A stretch of 23,021 nt of DNA from CAVPEW01 sp050247895 (GCA_050247895.1 JBFWTJ010000016.1:1-23021); one strand, 5' to 3'; counted from the stretch's first letter, positions 1 through 8,689 are shown. The notes: generated by a model from the sequence alone, not told the origin. A program made the numbers and translations.

Positions 1-185
1 CGTTCGCCGGCTTCGTCGGGACCGCCAGCAGCGCCTCGGCCGATGTCAGCCGTGAGCTGTTCGACTGCGTCGGGCCCGAGGACCGCTGCTGGGAGGCCTG
101 CGAGGCCGCCGGCGGCAACCACATGATCAGCCTCAACAAGGGCGTCTACACCTGTTACCTCACCCTTCCCGACGAGCGCCGCTGA
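1..185 (+). CDS. C-terminal end of an unidentified Cys-containing protein (5' partial)
   Basis: The frame with codons starting at position 3 is open from the window edge to the TGA at 183-185 and encodes about 60 residues. Codon use is typical of the genome, with G/C in third positions. The tail has four cysteines (in FDCVGPEDRCWEACEAAGG and VYTCYLTLP), which suggests a small disulfide- or metal-stabilised domain. I do not recognise the family, and the start and most of the gene lie outside the window. A long GC hairpin about 50 nt after the stop fits the end of a transcript. It could equally be a short complete protein whose start is just upstream. Confidence 0.55.
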   Translation, partial: FAGFVGTASSASADVSRELFDCVGPEDRCWEACEAAGGNHMISLNKGVYTCYLTLPDERR

Positions 186-238
186 CAGGTCCGAAGGGTC
201 GCGGCTCGACCACCTGAGCCGTTCACCGACCTGAAGGA

Positions 239-285
239 CACGAGCGCGCCGCCGGTCCTCCCCACCGGGCCGGCGGCGCCTCGTG
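239..285 (+). terminator. Long GC hairpin after the partial gene
   Basis: The left arm 239-255 (CACGAG, one bulged C at 245, GCGCCGCCGG) pairs with the right arm 270-285, giving 16 base pairs and a 14-nt loop. No T-tract follows, as is common for terminators in high-GC actinobacteria. It separates the partial gene from the next one and argues against starting the downstream gene at the GTG at 283, which lies inside the right arm. Confidence 0.5.
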
Positions 286-372
286 CCCGCGACGACCCTC
301 GACGGCCGCGGACCCCACCCCGACCGCCGAGCCCGCGGCCGCGCCCGGCAACCTGCGGGGGAGACTGCGACC

Positions 373-1347
373 GTGCCCGGTGACGTCGACGACCTCGTGG
401 CCGCCTTGGCCCGGCTCGACCCGGGCTACGACGAGTGGGCCGGTGAGACCGACCTGATCCGCCTCGTCCCGAGCCCGCTCGACGAGCGCGTCCGCACCCT
501 CGTGCGCGCGGCGCTCGAGAGGTCGCCCGAGGAGGTCGCCACGGCACGCGGCCACGGCGGTCGCGACGTGACCGCCACGCTGGCGACCTTCGTCACCCGC
601 CATGCCGTGGCCGCGCTGCGGGGCGACCTCGACGGCGACGGCCTCGACGGCCTGCGGGCGCTCGCGCTCCTCGATCACACCGAGATCGACGTCCGGTACC
701 TGGACGTCGTGGTGGCCTTCGCCCGCTACGCCACAGCCCGGGCCGGCGGCGACCCCACCGACGTGCAGGCCCGCCTGGCCCGGCTGGCCGCCCCCGAGGT
801 CGCCGCGGCGCTGGACCGCCGCGAGGCGCTCGACCCGCTCCACGACCTGGCCTGGACGGGCCACCGCGAGGTGGTGACCCGGTACGGGCCCGGCCTGGTC
901 CACGTGTCGTTCGACCGCTTCGCGCCGACCACCGACCTCGTCGGCCTGGCCGTGGAGGTAGCCGACGCCCTGGACGCCGCCGGCTACCCCGCGACACCCC
1001 TGACGCTCGGGGACAGGATCCCACCCCGCTGGTTCCGCCCGACCCGCCGGACCCGGGCCTCGGCCTGGGTGGCGGCCGCCCCGGCCGGGGCGATCCTGGG
1101 TGGCCGCCCCCGACCGGGCACGCTCGCCCGGGCGCGCGGCCAGCAGGTCCTCGCCTTCCTCCTCGAAGCGGCCGGCCCCACCCAGGCCCGCCGGCTGGCG
1201 GTGCGGCTGGCCCGGCCGGCGCTCGCCGTGACTCGCGGGTCCCTCCTCGTCGCCGTCGTCGCGGACGAGCCCGGTCTCGCCGAAGCCCTGCGCGAGCCGC
1301 TCGACGCCGCGCTGGCCTCGGCGACCCTCGCGCCGCAGCCCGGCTGA
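373..1347 (+). CDS. Hypothetical protein, about 324 aa
   Basis: The reading frame has strong third-position GC bias and encodes an acidic, Leu/Ala/Arg-rich, mainly helical protein. The start chosen is GTG 373, because a purine-rich GGGGGAG lies about 10 nt upstream. The longer in-frame GTG at 283 sits in the terminator stem and adds a low-complexity Arg/Pro/Gly stretch. The protein begins VPGDVDDLVAALARLDPGYD. It shows no obvious signal peptide; the Ala/Gly stretch around AWVAAAPAGAILGG is too short and polar to be a confident membrane segment. No catalytic motif is recognisable, and I cannot assign a family. It is followed after about 100 nt by dinB on the same strand, which implies nothing firm about function. 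Confidence 0.6.
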   Translation: MPGDVDDLVAALARLDPGYDEWAGETDLIRLVPSPLDERVRTLVRAALERSPEEVATARGHGGRDVTATLATFVTRHAVAALRGDLDGDGLDGLRALALLDHTEIDVRYLDVVVAFARYATARAGGDPTDVQARLARLAAPEVAAALDRREALDPLHDLAWTGHREVVTRYGPGLVHVSFDRFAPTTDLVGLAVEVADALDAAGYPATPLTLGDRIPPRWFRPTRRTRASAWVAAAPAGAILGGRPRPGTLARARGQQVLAFLLEAAGPTQARRLAVRLARPALAVTRGSLLVAVVADEPGLAEALREPLDAALASATLAPQPG

Positions 1348-1448
1348 CAGCACGCGCGACGGCGTCCTCGGGCACGGCGGGTCCGCTCGTCTGCCGCGCC
1401 CGGACGGGACCTTGAGGGACGCCACCCTCCTGAGGGAACATGTGTTCG

Positions 1449-2639
1449 ATGACCCGGGTCGCGTCGATCCTCCACGCCGACCTCGACTCGTTCTACGCCT
1501 CGGTCGAGCAGCGCGACGATCCCGGCCTGCGGGGCCGGCCCGTCGTCGTCGGCGGCGGGGTCGTCCTGGCCGCCAGCTACGAGGCCAAGGCGTTCGGCGT
1601 CCGCACCCCGATGGGCGAGGTCCAGGCCCGGCGCCTCTGCCCCCACCTGGTGACCGTGCGACCCCGGATGCGCGCCTACCTGGAGGCCAGCCGGGCGGTG
1701 TTCGAGGTCTTCGCCGACACCACGCCCCTCGTCGAGGGCATCTCGGTCGACGAGGCCTTCCTCGAGGTCGGGGGCCTGCGGCGCACCGCGGGGACGCCGA
1801 CCGAGATCGCCGCCCGCCTGCGCCACCAGGTCCGCGACCGGGTCGGCCTGCCCATCACCGTCGGGGTGGCCACCACCAAGTTCCTGGCCAAGGTGGCCAG
1901 CGCGGTGGCCAAGCCCGACGGGCTCCTGGTGATCGAGGCCGGCGACGAGCTGGCCTTCCTGCACCCCCTCCCGGTCGAGCGGATCTGGGGCGTCGGCAAG
2001 GTGACCGCGGCTCGCCTGCACGACCGGGGCGTGCACACCGTGGGGGACATCGCCGACATGGGCGAGCCCGCCCTCGCCTCGATGCTCGGCCCGGCCGCGG
2101 GCAGGCACCTGCACGCCCTGGCCCACAACCGCGACCCCCGCGCCGTCCGGACGGGGCGACGGCGCGGCTCGGTGGGCGCCCAGCACGCCCTGGGCCGCGG
2201 GCCCCACACCGAGGACTCGATCGACGCGTCCCTCCTGGCCCTGGTCGACCGGGTCACCCGGCGCCTCCGGGCGGCCGACCGCTCGGGGCGCACCGTCGTG
2301 CTGCGCCTGCGCTTCGGCGACTTCACCCGGGCCACCCGCTCGCACACCCTGGCTGCGACCACCAACCGCACCGACACGATCCTGGCCACCGCCCGCGCCC
2401 TCATGGCCGACGTGGGGCCGCTGGTGGCCACGCGGGGCCTGACCCTGGTCGGCGTGGCCGTGGCCAACCTGGACGGCGACCTTCCCATGCAGCTCGAGCT
2501 GCCCTTCGCCCACCGGTCCCGGGAGGCGCTCGACCAGGTCGTCGACGACGTCCGGAGCCGGTTCGGCACCCGTTCGATCACCCGCACCCGCCTGCTCGGC
2601 CGCGACGTCGACGTCGCCGTGCCGATCCTCCCCGACTGA
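1449..2639 (+). CDS. dinB: DNA polymerase IV (Y-family translesion polymerase)
   Basis: This is a low-fidelity Y-family polymerase that extends past damaged template bases. The N-terminal palm motif HADLDSFYASVEQ carries the first metal-binding Asp (D11); YEAKAFGVRTPMG follows, and SVDEAF supplies D101/E102, completing the catalytic carboxylates. The middle has the helix-hairpin-helix thumb region (VERIWGVGKVTAARL), then the little-finger domain. Near the C-terminus, MQLELPF looks like a beta-clamp-binding peptide. About 396 aa is close to the family norm. I prefer ATG 1449 over ATG 1440: the AGGGA at 1433-1437 is 11 nt from 1449 but only 2 nt from 1440, which is too close. No LexA-like box was seen upstream, so SOS control is not evident. 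Confidence 0.95.
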   Translation: MTRVASILHADLDSFYASVEQRDDPGLRGRPVVVGGGVVLAASYEAKAFGVRTPMGEVQARRLCPHLVTVRPRMRAYLEASRAVFEVFADTTPLVEGISVDEAFLEVGGLRRTAGTPTEIAARLRHQVRDRVGLPITVGVATTKFLAKVASAVAKPDGLLVIEAGDELAFLHPLPVERIWGVGKVTAARLHDRGVHTVGDIADMGEPALASMLGPAAGRHLHALAHNRDPRAVRTGRRRGSVGAQHALGRGPHTEDSIDASLLALVDRVTRRLRAADRSGRTVVLRLRFGDFTRATRSHTLAATTNRTDTILATARALMADVGPLVATRGLTLVGVAVANLDGDLPMQLELPFAHRSREALDQVVDDVRSRFGTRSITRTRLLGRDVDVAVPILPD

Positions 2640-2681
2640 CCACCGCCCACCGGAAGGGGCCGTCGGGCCGCTCTCCGGCCT

Positions 2682-2711
2682 AGCCTGGTGGCGACGGGAC
2701 GACCGAGGAGG
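2682..2711 (+). promoter_or_regulatory. Candidate -10 and ribosome-binding site for the BI-1 gene
   Basis: TAGCCT at about 2682-2687 has the TANNNT form of an actinobacterial -10. It is followed by a short leader with GAGGAGG (2705-2711), well placed before the ATG at 2717. This gene therefore seems to have its own promoter within the 77-nt gap after dinB. No convincing -35 is visible. Confidence 0.35.
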
Positions 2712-2716
2712 CCCCG

Positions 2717-3424
2717 ATGGAGACCGCCCGCCCCTACCCCAACCCCGTGGCAACGCTCGAGGTCGAGGCGCGCGGCGCCTTCCTCGTCAAGGTGTACCAG
2801 CACCTCGTCGCCGCGCTCGTCGCCTTCCTGGCCTTCGAGGTCCTGCTCTTCTCGACCGGGATCGCCGAGGCGATGTACGACTTCCTGGCCGGCTCCGGCG
2901 CGGCCTGGCTGCTGGTCCTCGGCGCCTTCATGGTCATCAACTGGATGGCCACCGCCGCGGCCCACGACCTCGACGACCCCGGCCGCCAGTACCTGGGCCT
3001 GTTCGGCGTGGCCGCCGGCGAGGCGCTGATCTTCGCCCCGTTCCTCTACTACGTGTTCGAGGCAGCCGGTGGCACGAGCACCATCGCCTCGGCCGCAGCC
3101 ATCACCGCCGTCGGCTTCGCCGGGCTCACCGCGGTGGGGCTGATCACCCGGGCCGACCTGTCCTTCCTCCGCCCGATGCTGATGTGGGGCGGCATCTGCG
3201 CCCTGGTCCTCATCGGGGCCGCCCTCCTGTTCGGCCTCGACCTGGGCATCTGGTTCTCGGTCGGCATGATCGCCCTGGCCGGTGCCTCGATCCTCTACCA
3301 GACCCAGACGATCCTGCGGGTCTACCCCGAGCAGGCCCACGTCGGCGCCGCGGTGCAGCTCTTCGCCTCGGTGATGCTGCTGTTCTGGTACGTGCTGCGG
3401 CTCGTCGCCGCCGCCCGCAACTAG
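2717..3424 (+). CDS. Bax inhibitor-1 / YccA family integral membrane protein
   Basis: The 235-aa protein is predicted to sit in the cytoplasmic membrane with about seven hydrophobic segments: around residues 25-50, 57-78, 95-117, 123-142, 153-175, 178-197 and 210-230. The order, the length and the C-terminal signature (YPEQAHVGAAVQLFASVMLLFWYVLRLV, compare VGAALxLYxDxxNLFLxxLRL) match the bacterial UPF0005/BI-1 family. Some family members act as pH-sensitive calcium leak channels or interact with FtsH. The role in actinobacteria is not established. The N-terminus carries a short soluble tail, METARPYPNPVATLEV. It is monocistronic by spacing, with two hairpins and a convergent glnE downstream. 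Confidence 0.9.
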   Translation: METARPYPNPVATLEVEARGAFLVKVYQHLVAALVAFLAFEVLLFSTGIAEAMYDFLAGSGAAWLLVLGAFMVINWMATAAAHDLDDPGRQYLGLFGVAAGEALIFAPFLYYVFEAAGGTSTIASAAAITAVGFAGLTAVGLITRADLSFLRPMLMWGGICALVLIGAALLFGLDLGIWFSVGMIALAGASILYQTQTILRVYPEQAHVGAAVQLFASVMLLFWYVLRLVAAARN

Positions 3425-3506
3425 CCGTCCCCGCCGCCCGGCGGCCCGGGCTCAACGCAGGCGCAGACCGCGCATGGCCACACCCCCTTCCCTCCGAGCT
3501 CGCACG

Positions 3507-3523
3507 GACCCGTTGTACGGGTC
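3507..3523. terminator. Hairpin in the convergent BI-1 / glnE gap
   Basis: GACCCG (3507-3512), loop TTGTA and CGGGTC (3518-3523) form a perfect 6-bp stem between two genes that run toward each other. It has no T-tract and is the weaker of two hairpins here. Confidence 0.35.
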
Positions 3524-3537
3524 GCGCCGCCAGGGAC

Positions 3538-3559
3538 GCATCCCCGAGGTCGGGGATGC
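3538..3559. terminator. Bidirectional terminator-like palindrome
   Basis: GCATCCCCGA-GG-TCGGGGATGC is a 22-nt inverted repeat with 10-nt arms; as RNA it would fold as an 8-bp stem with a 6-nt loop on either strand. It sits 25 nt from the glnE stop and about 115 nt from the BI-1 stop, where a shared terminator is expected. Confidence 0.5.
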
Positions 3560-3583
3560 CGGGCGAACCGGTCGGGCCGTCGC

Positions 3584-6262
3584 TCAGTCGCGCCCGTAGA
3601 AGCGGCGCTCGACCACCCGGCGGGCCCGCCGCGTGACCCGCCGGTACTCGTCGCGCAGGCCCGATGCGGTGACCTCCAGCGAGCGCGCCAGCGGGCCGAG
3701 CCGCTCGGGCCGGGTCGGCAGCGAGTCGCCCGCGCCCACCACGAGGAAGAGGCGGTTCCGGGTGCGCTCGCAGAACCGGTAGGCCTGGGCCAGCGTCGCC
3801 GCCTCCTCCGGGTCGAGGTGCCCGAGCTCGGCCAACCGCCGGATGGTGGGGATCGTGGCCGACCCGGGGACCTGGTGGACGAGCTGGAGGAGCTGCACGG
3901 TGAACTCGATGTCGGACAGGGACCCGCTGCCCAGCTTGAGGTGGAACTGCGGGTCCTCGCCGCTGGGGATCCGCTCGTGCTCGATCCGCGCCTTCATCCG
4001 GCGCACCTCGCGGACCTCGGCGTCGGAGAACGGCCGGTCGTGCACCGCCTCGGACATCCGCGCCACCAGCCGGCCGGCCAGCGCGAGGTCGCCGGCCACG
4101 CCGCGGGCCCGCAGGTACGCCTGGCGCTCCCAGGTCTGGGCCCAGCGGTCGAGGTAGGTCTCCCACGCCTCCAGGCTGCGCGAGAGCGGTCCCTGACGGC
4201 CCTCGGGGCGCAGGGTCGTGTCGACCGACCACAGCCTGACCGCCGGGGTCTCGCCCCCGACGAAGCGGTGCAGCCCGGAGGCCACCCGCTCGGCCTCCTC
4301 GTGGTCGCCGGGCGAGTCGCCCTCGTGGACGAACACGATGTCGAGGTCGCTGGCATAGGCCAGCTCCCAGCCGCTGAACCGGCCCAGGGCCACCACCGCG
4401 AAGGGCACGGCCGGCTCCAGCTCGGCCAGGGCCACGTCGAGCACGGCCTCGGCCAGGCGGGCCAGGTCCGCGCCGACCTCCTCGACCCCGGCGTCGTGGA
4501 GGACGTCGCGGGCCGCGATGCCCAGGAGGTGCCGGCTGGTCCAGCGCTTCATGGCCCGGTCGCGCTCGTCCTCGTCGGTCCTCCAGCGCAGCGTGGCCCG
4601 CGCGCTGGCGATCAGGTCCGGACGCGGGCGGGTCACCAGCCGGGCGGGGTCGGGCAGGCGGTCGATCAGGTCCGGGTTCAGGGCCAGGACCTCGCCGAGC
4701 TGGGCGCTGGTCCCCAGCAGCCGGGCGAGCTGGCGGGCCACCTCGGGCGAGTCCCGGAACGCGGTGGCCAGCTCCATCGAGCGCTGCTCCCCGGTGGCCA
4801 GCTTGCGCAGGCCGAGCAGGCCCAGGTCGGGGTCCGGCGACCCCGACAGCCAGTCGAGCAGGACGGGGAGCAGCTGCTGCATGAGCCGGCTCGACCGGGT
4901 CAGGCCCCGGGTCAGCTCGACGACCGCCTGGCGGGTGCGCTCGGCGTCGGCGAACCCGAAGGCGCTGAGCCGGGCCGCGGCGGCCTCGGGCGTCAGCGTG
5001 CCGGCACCGGCGAAGGAGTCCAGCAGCGGGCGGAACCAGACCCGCTCGTGGACCTGGCGGATCCGGGTCCGCAGCGAGGCGAGGTCCCGGTCGAAGGCCT
5101 CGGTGGGGCCGGCCTCGGGCGAGCCCCGGTAGCCCAGCACGCGGGCGATGTGGCGCCGGGCCACCCGCTCGGCCGGCACCACGTGGGTCTGCTGCTCGTC
5201 GACGAGCTGCAGGGCGTGCTCGATGCGCCGCAGCTCGCGGTAGCCCCGGCCGAGGTCGGCGGCGTCGGCCGGGTCGACGTAGCCGCCGTCGGCCAGGGCC
5301 TGCAGGGCGGCGAGGCTGGCCCGGGCCCGCAGGTCGGGGTCGGCGCCGCCGTGGACGAGCTGGAGGAGCTGGATGGCGAACTCCACGTCGCGGATCCCGC
5401 CCGGGCCCCGCTTGATCTCCCTGTCGGCCAGGTCCCTCCGGCGCAGGAGCTGCTCGGTCCGGGCCTTCAGGTCGCGGACCTGGTGCAGCGCGTCGGCCCC
5501 GAACGGCCGTCCCCACACGACCTCCTGGGCCGCGGCGTGCCAGCGGTCGCCGAGCGCGACGTCGCCGGCGAGCGGCCTGGCCTTGAGCAGGGCCTGGCGC
5601 TCCCAGGGCTCGGCCCAGCGGGCCCAGTACTGCTGGTACGACTCCAACGAGCGGACGAGGGGCCCGTCCCGGCCCTCGGGCCGGAGGTTGGCGTCGACCC
5701 GGAAGCAGCGCCCGGCCATGGTCAGCACCTGGCGGGCCGCCCGCTCCAGGCCGTCGGCCGGCCCGTCGCCGACGAAGACCACGTCGACGTCGCTGGCGTA
5801 GTTGAGCTCGCCCGCGCCGAGCTTGCCCATGCCGACCACGGCGAGGGAAGGGCCGGCCACGCGGTCGGCCGCGGCCCGCAGCACGCCCGCGGCCAGCTCG
5901 GACAGGGCGTCGGTGACCTGTTCCAGGTCGTCGCGCCCGGTCAGGTCGTGGGCGGCGATGCGCAGCAGCGTGCGGCGCTTCCAGGCCACCACCTCGTCGA
6001 AGGGCCGGTCGGCCGGTGGCAGGTCGAGGGGCGGGGGGTCGTCGGAGAGCACCTCGAGGGCGACGGGGTCGGCGAGCAGCAGCCGGGTGAGGCTGCGGCT
6101 GGCGGCCAGGACCGCGACGAGGCGGGCCCCGAAGCCGGGCGACGCGGCCAGCCTCTCGCCGAGGTCGCCCCGCCGGTCGAGGGGGACGAGCGCCGAGCGG
6201 ACCGCCGCCGGGTCGGCGGACCGCTCGATCGCGTCGGCCAGCAGCGGGATCTCGACGGCCAT
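3584..6262 (-). CDS. glnE: Bifunctional glutamine synthetase adenylyltransferase / adenylyl-removing enzyme
   Basis: GlnE adds AMP to, and removes it from, a Tyr of glutamine synthetase, setting nitrogen assimilation. The two nucleotidyltransferase domains are both intact. The N-terminal (removase) one has GMGKLGAGELNYASDVDVVF near residue 157, and the C-terminal (transferase) one has ALGRFSGWELAYASDLDIVF near residue 638; each keeps the GxxxxxELxYASDxD metal-binding signature. Each is followed by the GlnD PII-uridylyltransferase-like helical domain (RRDLADREIKRGPGGIRDVEF and a second copy with SLSDIEFTVQLLQLVH). At 892 aa it is slightly shorter than the 946-aa E. coli protein. The start ATG at 6262 has no clear Shine-Dalgarno sequence. 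It is divergent from nadE across only 53 bp. glnA is not in the window. Confidence 0.96.
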   Translation of the reverse strand: MAVEIPLLADAIERSADPAAVRSALVPLDRRGDLGERLAASPGFGARLVAVLAASRSLTRLLLADPVALEVLSDDPPPLDLPPADRPFDEVVAWKRRTLLRIAAHDLTGRDDLEQVTDALSELAAGVLRAAADRVAGPSLAVVGMGKLGAGELNYASDVDVVFVGDGPADGLERAARQVLTMAGRCFRVDANLRPEGRDGPLVRSLESYQQYWARWAEPWERQALLKARPLAGDVALGDRWHAAAQEVVWGRPFGADALHQVRDLKARTEQLLRRRDLADREIKRGPGGIRDVEFAIQLLQLVHGGADPDLRARASLAALQALADGGYVDPADAADLGRGYRELRRIEHALQLVDEQQTHVVPAERVARRHIARVLGYRGSPEAGPTEAFDRDLASLRTRIRQVHERVWFRPLLDSFAGAGTLTPEAAAARLSAFGFADAERTRQAVVELTRGLTRSSRLMQQLLPVLLDWLSGSPDPDLGLLGLRKLATGEQRSMELATAFRDSPEVARQLARLLGTSAQLGEVLALNPDLIDRLPDPARLVTRPRPDLIASARATLRWRTDEDERDRAMKRWTSRHLLGIAARDVLHDAGVEEVGADLARLAEAVLDVALAELEPAVPFAVVALGRFSGWELAYASDLDIVFVHEGDSPGDHEEAERVASGLHRFVGGETPAVRLWSVDTTLRPEGRQGPLSRSLEAWETYLDRWAQTWERQAYLRARGVAGDLALAGRLVARMSEAVHDRPFSDAEVREVRRMKARIEHERIPSGEDPQFHLKLGSGSLSDIEFTVQLLQLVHQVPGSATIPTIRRLAELGHLDPEEAATLAQAYRFCERTRNRLFLVVGAGDSLPTRPERLGPLARSLEVTASGLRDEYRRVTRRARRVVERRFYGRD

Positions 6263-6303
6263 CGGTCGCGAGTCTCGCGTCAGGCGGACGCGGGCACCCC
6301 GCG

Positions 6304-6309
6304 TACGCT
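6304..6309 (+). promoter_or_regulatory. Leaderless-type -10 element of nadE
   Basis: TACGCT followed by six bases (GAGGCC) and then the GTG start codon. A -10 TANNNT this close puts the transcription start at or next to the start codon, the hallmark of leaderless actinobacterial mRNA, and no Shine-Dalgarno is present. Confidence 0.55.
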
Positions 6310-6315
6310 GAGGCC

Positions 6316-8040
6316 GTGGCGCACATCCGGGTCGCCCTGTGCCAGCTCAACCCGACCGTCGGCGACCTCGACGGCAACGTGGCGCGGATCCTGTCCGCGT
6401 ACCGGGAGGCCGATGCCGCGGGCGCCGACCTGGCCGTGTTCCCTGAGCTGGCCGTGACCGGCTACCCACCCGAGGACCTGGTGCTCAAGGCCGGCTTCGT
6501 GGCCGAGAACCGCCGGGCGCTGGACGAGGTCGCGGAGCGGACCGGCCGGTGCGTGGCCGTGGTCGGCTTCGTGGACGCCGAGCGGGACCTGCACAACGCG
6601 GCCGCCGTGTGCGGCGACGGCAAGGTCCTCGGCATCTACCACAAGCGCCTCCTGCCCAACTACGCGGTGTTCGACGAGCAGCGCTACTTCACGCCCGGCA
6701 CCCACCCCTACGAGCTGTACTCGATCGCCGGCGTGCGCGTCGGCGTGTCGATCTGCGAGGACGGGTGGAGCCCCGACGGGCCGATCGACGCCCAGTCGGA
6801 CGGGGGCGCCGAGCTGGTGGTCAACCTGACCGCATCGCCCTACTACCGGGGCCGGCTGGCCGAGCGCGAGCGGATGCTGGCCACCCGGGCCGCCGACGCC
6901 CACTGCGCGCTGGTCTACGTCAACCAGGTCGGCGGCCAGGACGAGCTGCTGTTCGACGGTGCCTCGGTGGTGATCGACCACGACGGCGAGCTGGTCGCCC
7001 GGTCACCCCAGTTCGAGGAGGCCACCCAGGTGGTCGACCTGGAGATCCGGCCCGTCTACCGCAAGCGGCTGCTCGACCCCCGGGGCCGGGTGTCGCACCC
7101 GGCGCTCCCGGTCGTGACGGTGCCCCAGGCGCTCGCCCCGGCCGGCGCGGCGCCGCCTCCGGCGGGGGGCCCGGTCGCCGAGCCGCTCGACCCGCGGCGC
7201 GAGGTCTACGAGGCACTGGTCGTGGGGACCCGCGACTACGTGGCCAAGAACGGGTTCACCGACGTGGTGCTGGGCCTGTCGGGGGGCATCGACTCGTCGC
7301 TGGTGGCGGTCATCGCCGCCGACGCCCTGGGGCCCGAGCACGTCCACGCCGTGTCCATGCCCAGCCGCTACTCCAGCGACCACTCCCGGTCCGACGCCGC
7401 GGTCCTCGCCGCCAACGTCGGCATCGACCTGCGGACCATCGCCATCGAGCCGGCTCACGTGGCCCTGCTCGAGATGCTGGCGCCGAGCTTCGAGGGCCGG
7501 CCCGAGGGCCTGGCCGAGGAGAACCTCCAGCCCCGCATCCGCGGCACCCTCCTCATGGCGCTGACCAACAAGTTCCCGGGCTGGCTGGTGCTGACCACGG
7601 GCAACAAGAGCGAGCTGGCCGTGGGCTACTCCACCCTCTACGGCGACACGGCCGGCGGCTACGCGGTGATCAAGGACGTGCCCAAGACGCTGGTCTACGA
7701 GCTGTGCCGGGCCCGCAACCTCTGGGCCGGGCGCGAGCTGATCCCCGAGGGCGTTCTGGCCAAGCCCCCTTCGGCCGAGCTGCGCCCCGACCAGCGCGAC
7801 GACCAGTCCCTGCCGCCCTACGAGGTCCTCGACCCGCTGCTGGAGGCCTACGTGGAGGACGACCGCACCCGGGCCGAGCTACGCGAGATGGGCTTCGACG
7901 CCGGGCTGGTGGACCGCATCGCCCGGCTGGTCGACGTCGCCGAGTACAAGCGCCGCCAGAACCCGCCCGGGCCGCGCCTGACCCCCAAGGCGTTCGGCAA
8001 GGACCGGCGCATGCCGATCACCAACGGGTTCCGGGGTTGA
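6316..8040 (+). CDS. nadE: Glutamine-dependent NAD+ synthetase
   Basis: This enzyme makes NAD+ from nicotinate adenine dinucleotide, ATP and glutamine-derived ammonia. It is a two-domain form of 574 aa. The N-terminal nitrilase-fold glutaminase has the full catalytic triad: E44 (VFPELAVTGYPPEDL), K110 (IYHKRLLPNY) and C147 (VSICEDGW). The C-terminal synthetase domain carries the PP-loop GLSGGIDSSLVAVIAADAL near residue 322, then TTGNKSELAVGYSTLYGDTAGGY and KPPSAELRPDQRDDQSLPPY. The GTG start is fixed by the leaderless -10 just upstream. This fused type is shorter than the mycobacterial one (about 680 aa) and resembles the 540-580 aa class of many bacteria. The next gene starts 2 nt after its stop, so they are probably co-transcribed. 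Confidence 0.96.
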   Translation: MAHIRVALCQLNPTVGDLDGNVARILSAYREADAAGADLAVFPELAVTGYPPEDLVLKAGFVAENRRALDEVAERTGRCVAVVGFVDAERDLHNAAAVCGDGKVLGIYHKRLLPNYAVFDEQRYFTPGTHPYELYSIAGVRVGVSICEDGWSPDGPIDAQSDGGAELVVNLTASPYYRGRLAERERMLATRAADAHCALVYVNQVGGQDELLFDGASVVIDHDGELVARSPQFEEATQVVDLEIRPVYRKRLLDPRGRVSHPALPVVTVPQALAPAGAAPPPAGGPVAEPLDPRREVYEALVVGTRDYVAKNGFTDVVLGLSGGIDSSLVAVIAADALGPEHVHAVSMPSRYSSDHSRSDAAVLAANVGIDLRTIAIEPAHVALLEMLAPSFEGRPEGLAEENLQPRIRGTLLMALTNKFPGWLVLTTGNKSELAVGYSTLYGDTAGGYAVIKDVPKTLVYELCRARNLWAGRELIPEGVLAKPPSAELRPDQRDDQSLPPYEVLDPLLEAYVEDDRTRAELREMGFDAGLVDRIARLVDVAEYKRRQNPPGPRLTPKAFGKDRRMPITNGFRG

Positions 8041-8042
8041 GC

Positions 8043-8594
8043 GTGGGCACCGGCACCGCCTTGACCTTCGACGAGACGGCCGAGCGCGTCGGCGGCTACG
8101 TGTGGCTCGAGCGGGCCCTCTACGAGCTGCTCGGCGCCTGGGTGCCCTCGGTGCCCGAGCACGACGTGAAGCTGCGCTTCGGCGCCCAGTCGCAGCGCCA
8201 CGCCTGGCACGGCGACCTGTGGTTCGAGCGCCTCCCGGTTCTGCGCGACGTCGACCGGGACGCGCTGGTCCGGCCCGCGACCCCGGCGCTGGGCGCACTC
8301 GTGACCGACCTGGCCGGGATCGGTGACACGCTGGAGCGGCTGGTGGCGACCTACCGGGTCCTGCTCCCCGCTCTGGTCGCGTCGTACTCGGAGCACCTCG
8401 ACCGGGTCTCGCCGCTGGCCGACGCCACCGTGGAGCGGGTCCTGCAGCTGGTGGTCGGCGACGCCCTCGACGACTGGCGGGGCGGCGAGAGGGCCCTGCG
8501 CTCGCTGGTCGTCACGCCGGCGCTGGTGCGGGCCGCGACCGGCCACCAGGAGCGCTTCGAGGTCGCCCTCCTCGGCGATCGCCCGGCGGGCTGA
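8043..8594 (+). CDS. Hypothetical helical protein, possibly ferritin-like
   Basis: The GTG start lies 2 nt after the nadE stop, giving 183 aa and translational coupling. The chain is predicted as four or five amphipathic helices. Clustered acidic and histidine residues occur in GGYVWLERALYELLGAWV, FGAQSQRHAWHGDLWFERLP, ASYSEHLDRV and VERVLQLVVGDALDDWRGGE. That pattern is reminiscent of ferritin-like/PaaC-like helical bundles, but a complete pair of E-x-x-H metal motifs is not visible, so any enzymatic role is conjecture. It has no signal peptide or membrane segment. The gene sits between nadE and a sigma factor; the 184-nt gap before the latter suggests it ends the nadE operon. Confidence 0.7.
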   Translation: MGTGTALTFDETAERVGGYVWLERALYELLGAWVPSVPEHDVKLRFGAQSQRHAWHGDLWFERLPVLRDVDRDALVRPATPALGALVTDLAGIGDTLERLVATYRVLLPALVASYSEHLDRVSPLADATVERVLQLVVGDALDDWRGGERALRSLVVTPALVRAATGHQERFEVALLGDRPAG

Positions 8595-8657
8595 GGTCGG
8601 GACGGGCCCGGCCCGGACGCCCCCGCGGGACAGGGCCACGGTCGGTGGTGGGGGGCC

Positions 8658-8689
8658 TTGACCCGCCCGGTATCGTTGGCAAGTACCAC
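8658..8689 (+). promoter_or_regulatory. Candidate promoter region of the sigma factor gene
   Basis: TTGACC at 8658-8663 is a good -35 hexamer, but the best-spaced -10 candidates are poor (AAGTAC at 17 nt, TACCAC at 20 nt). TATCGT at 8671-8676 is a better -10 by sequence but lacks a matched -35. The 8595-8778 gap also holds a GCTGGC-CC-GCCAGC inverted repeat (8716-8729) and an A-rich stretch before the ribosome-binding site. The exact start cannot be settled by eye. Confidence 0.35.

Noticed and set aside
283..372. Upstream start for the hypothetical gene at 373
   Set aside because: The GTG at 283 lies in the right arm of a terminator-like hairpin, and the added 30 residues are Arg/Pro/Gly-rich; GTG 373 has a Shine-Dalgarno sequence.
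984..2753. Long minus-strand frame over dinB
   Set aside because: Antisense shadow of dinB; no recognisable domain, and dinB carries all polymerase motifs on the plus strand.
3210..6377. A 1055-codon minus-strand open frame overlapping glnE
   Set aside because: Its product is Arg/Pro/Gly low-complexity, typical of an out-of-frame reading of GC-rich DNA. The frame 3584-6262 encodes full GlnE with both catalytic domains.
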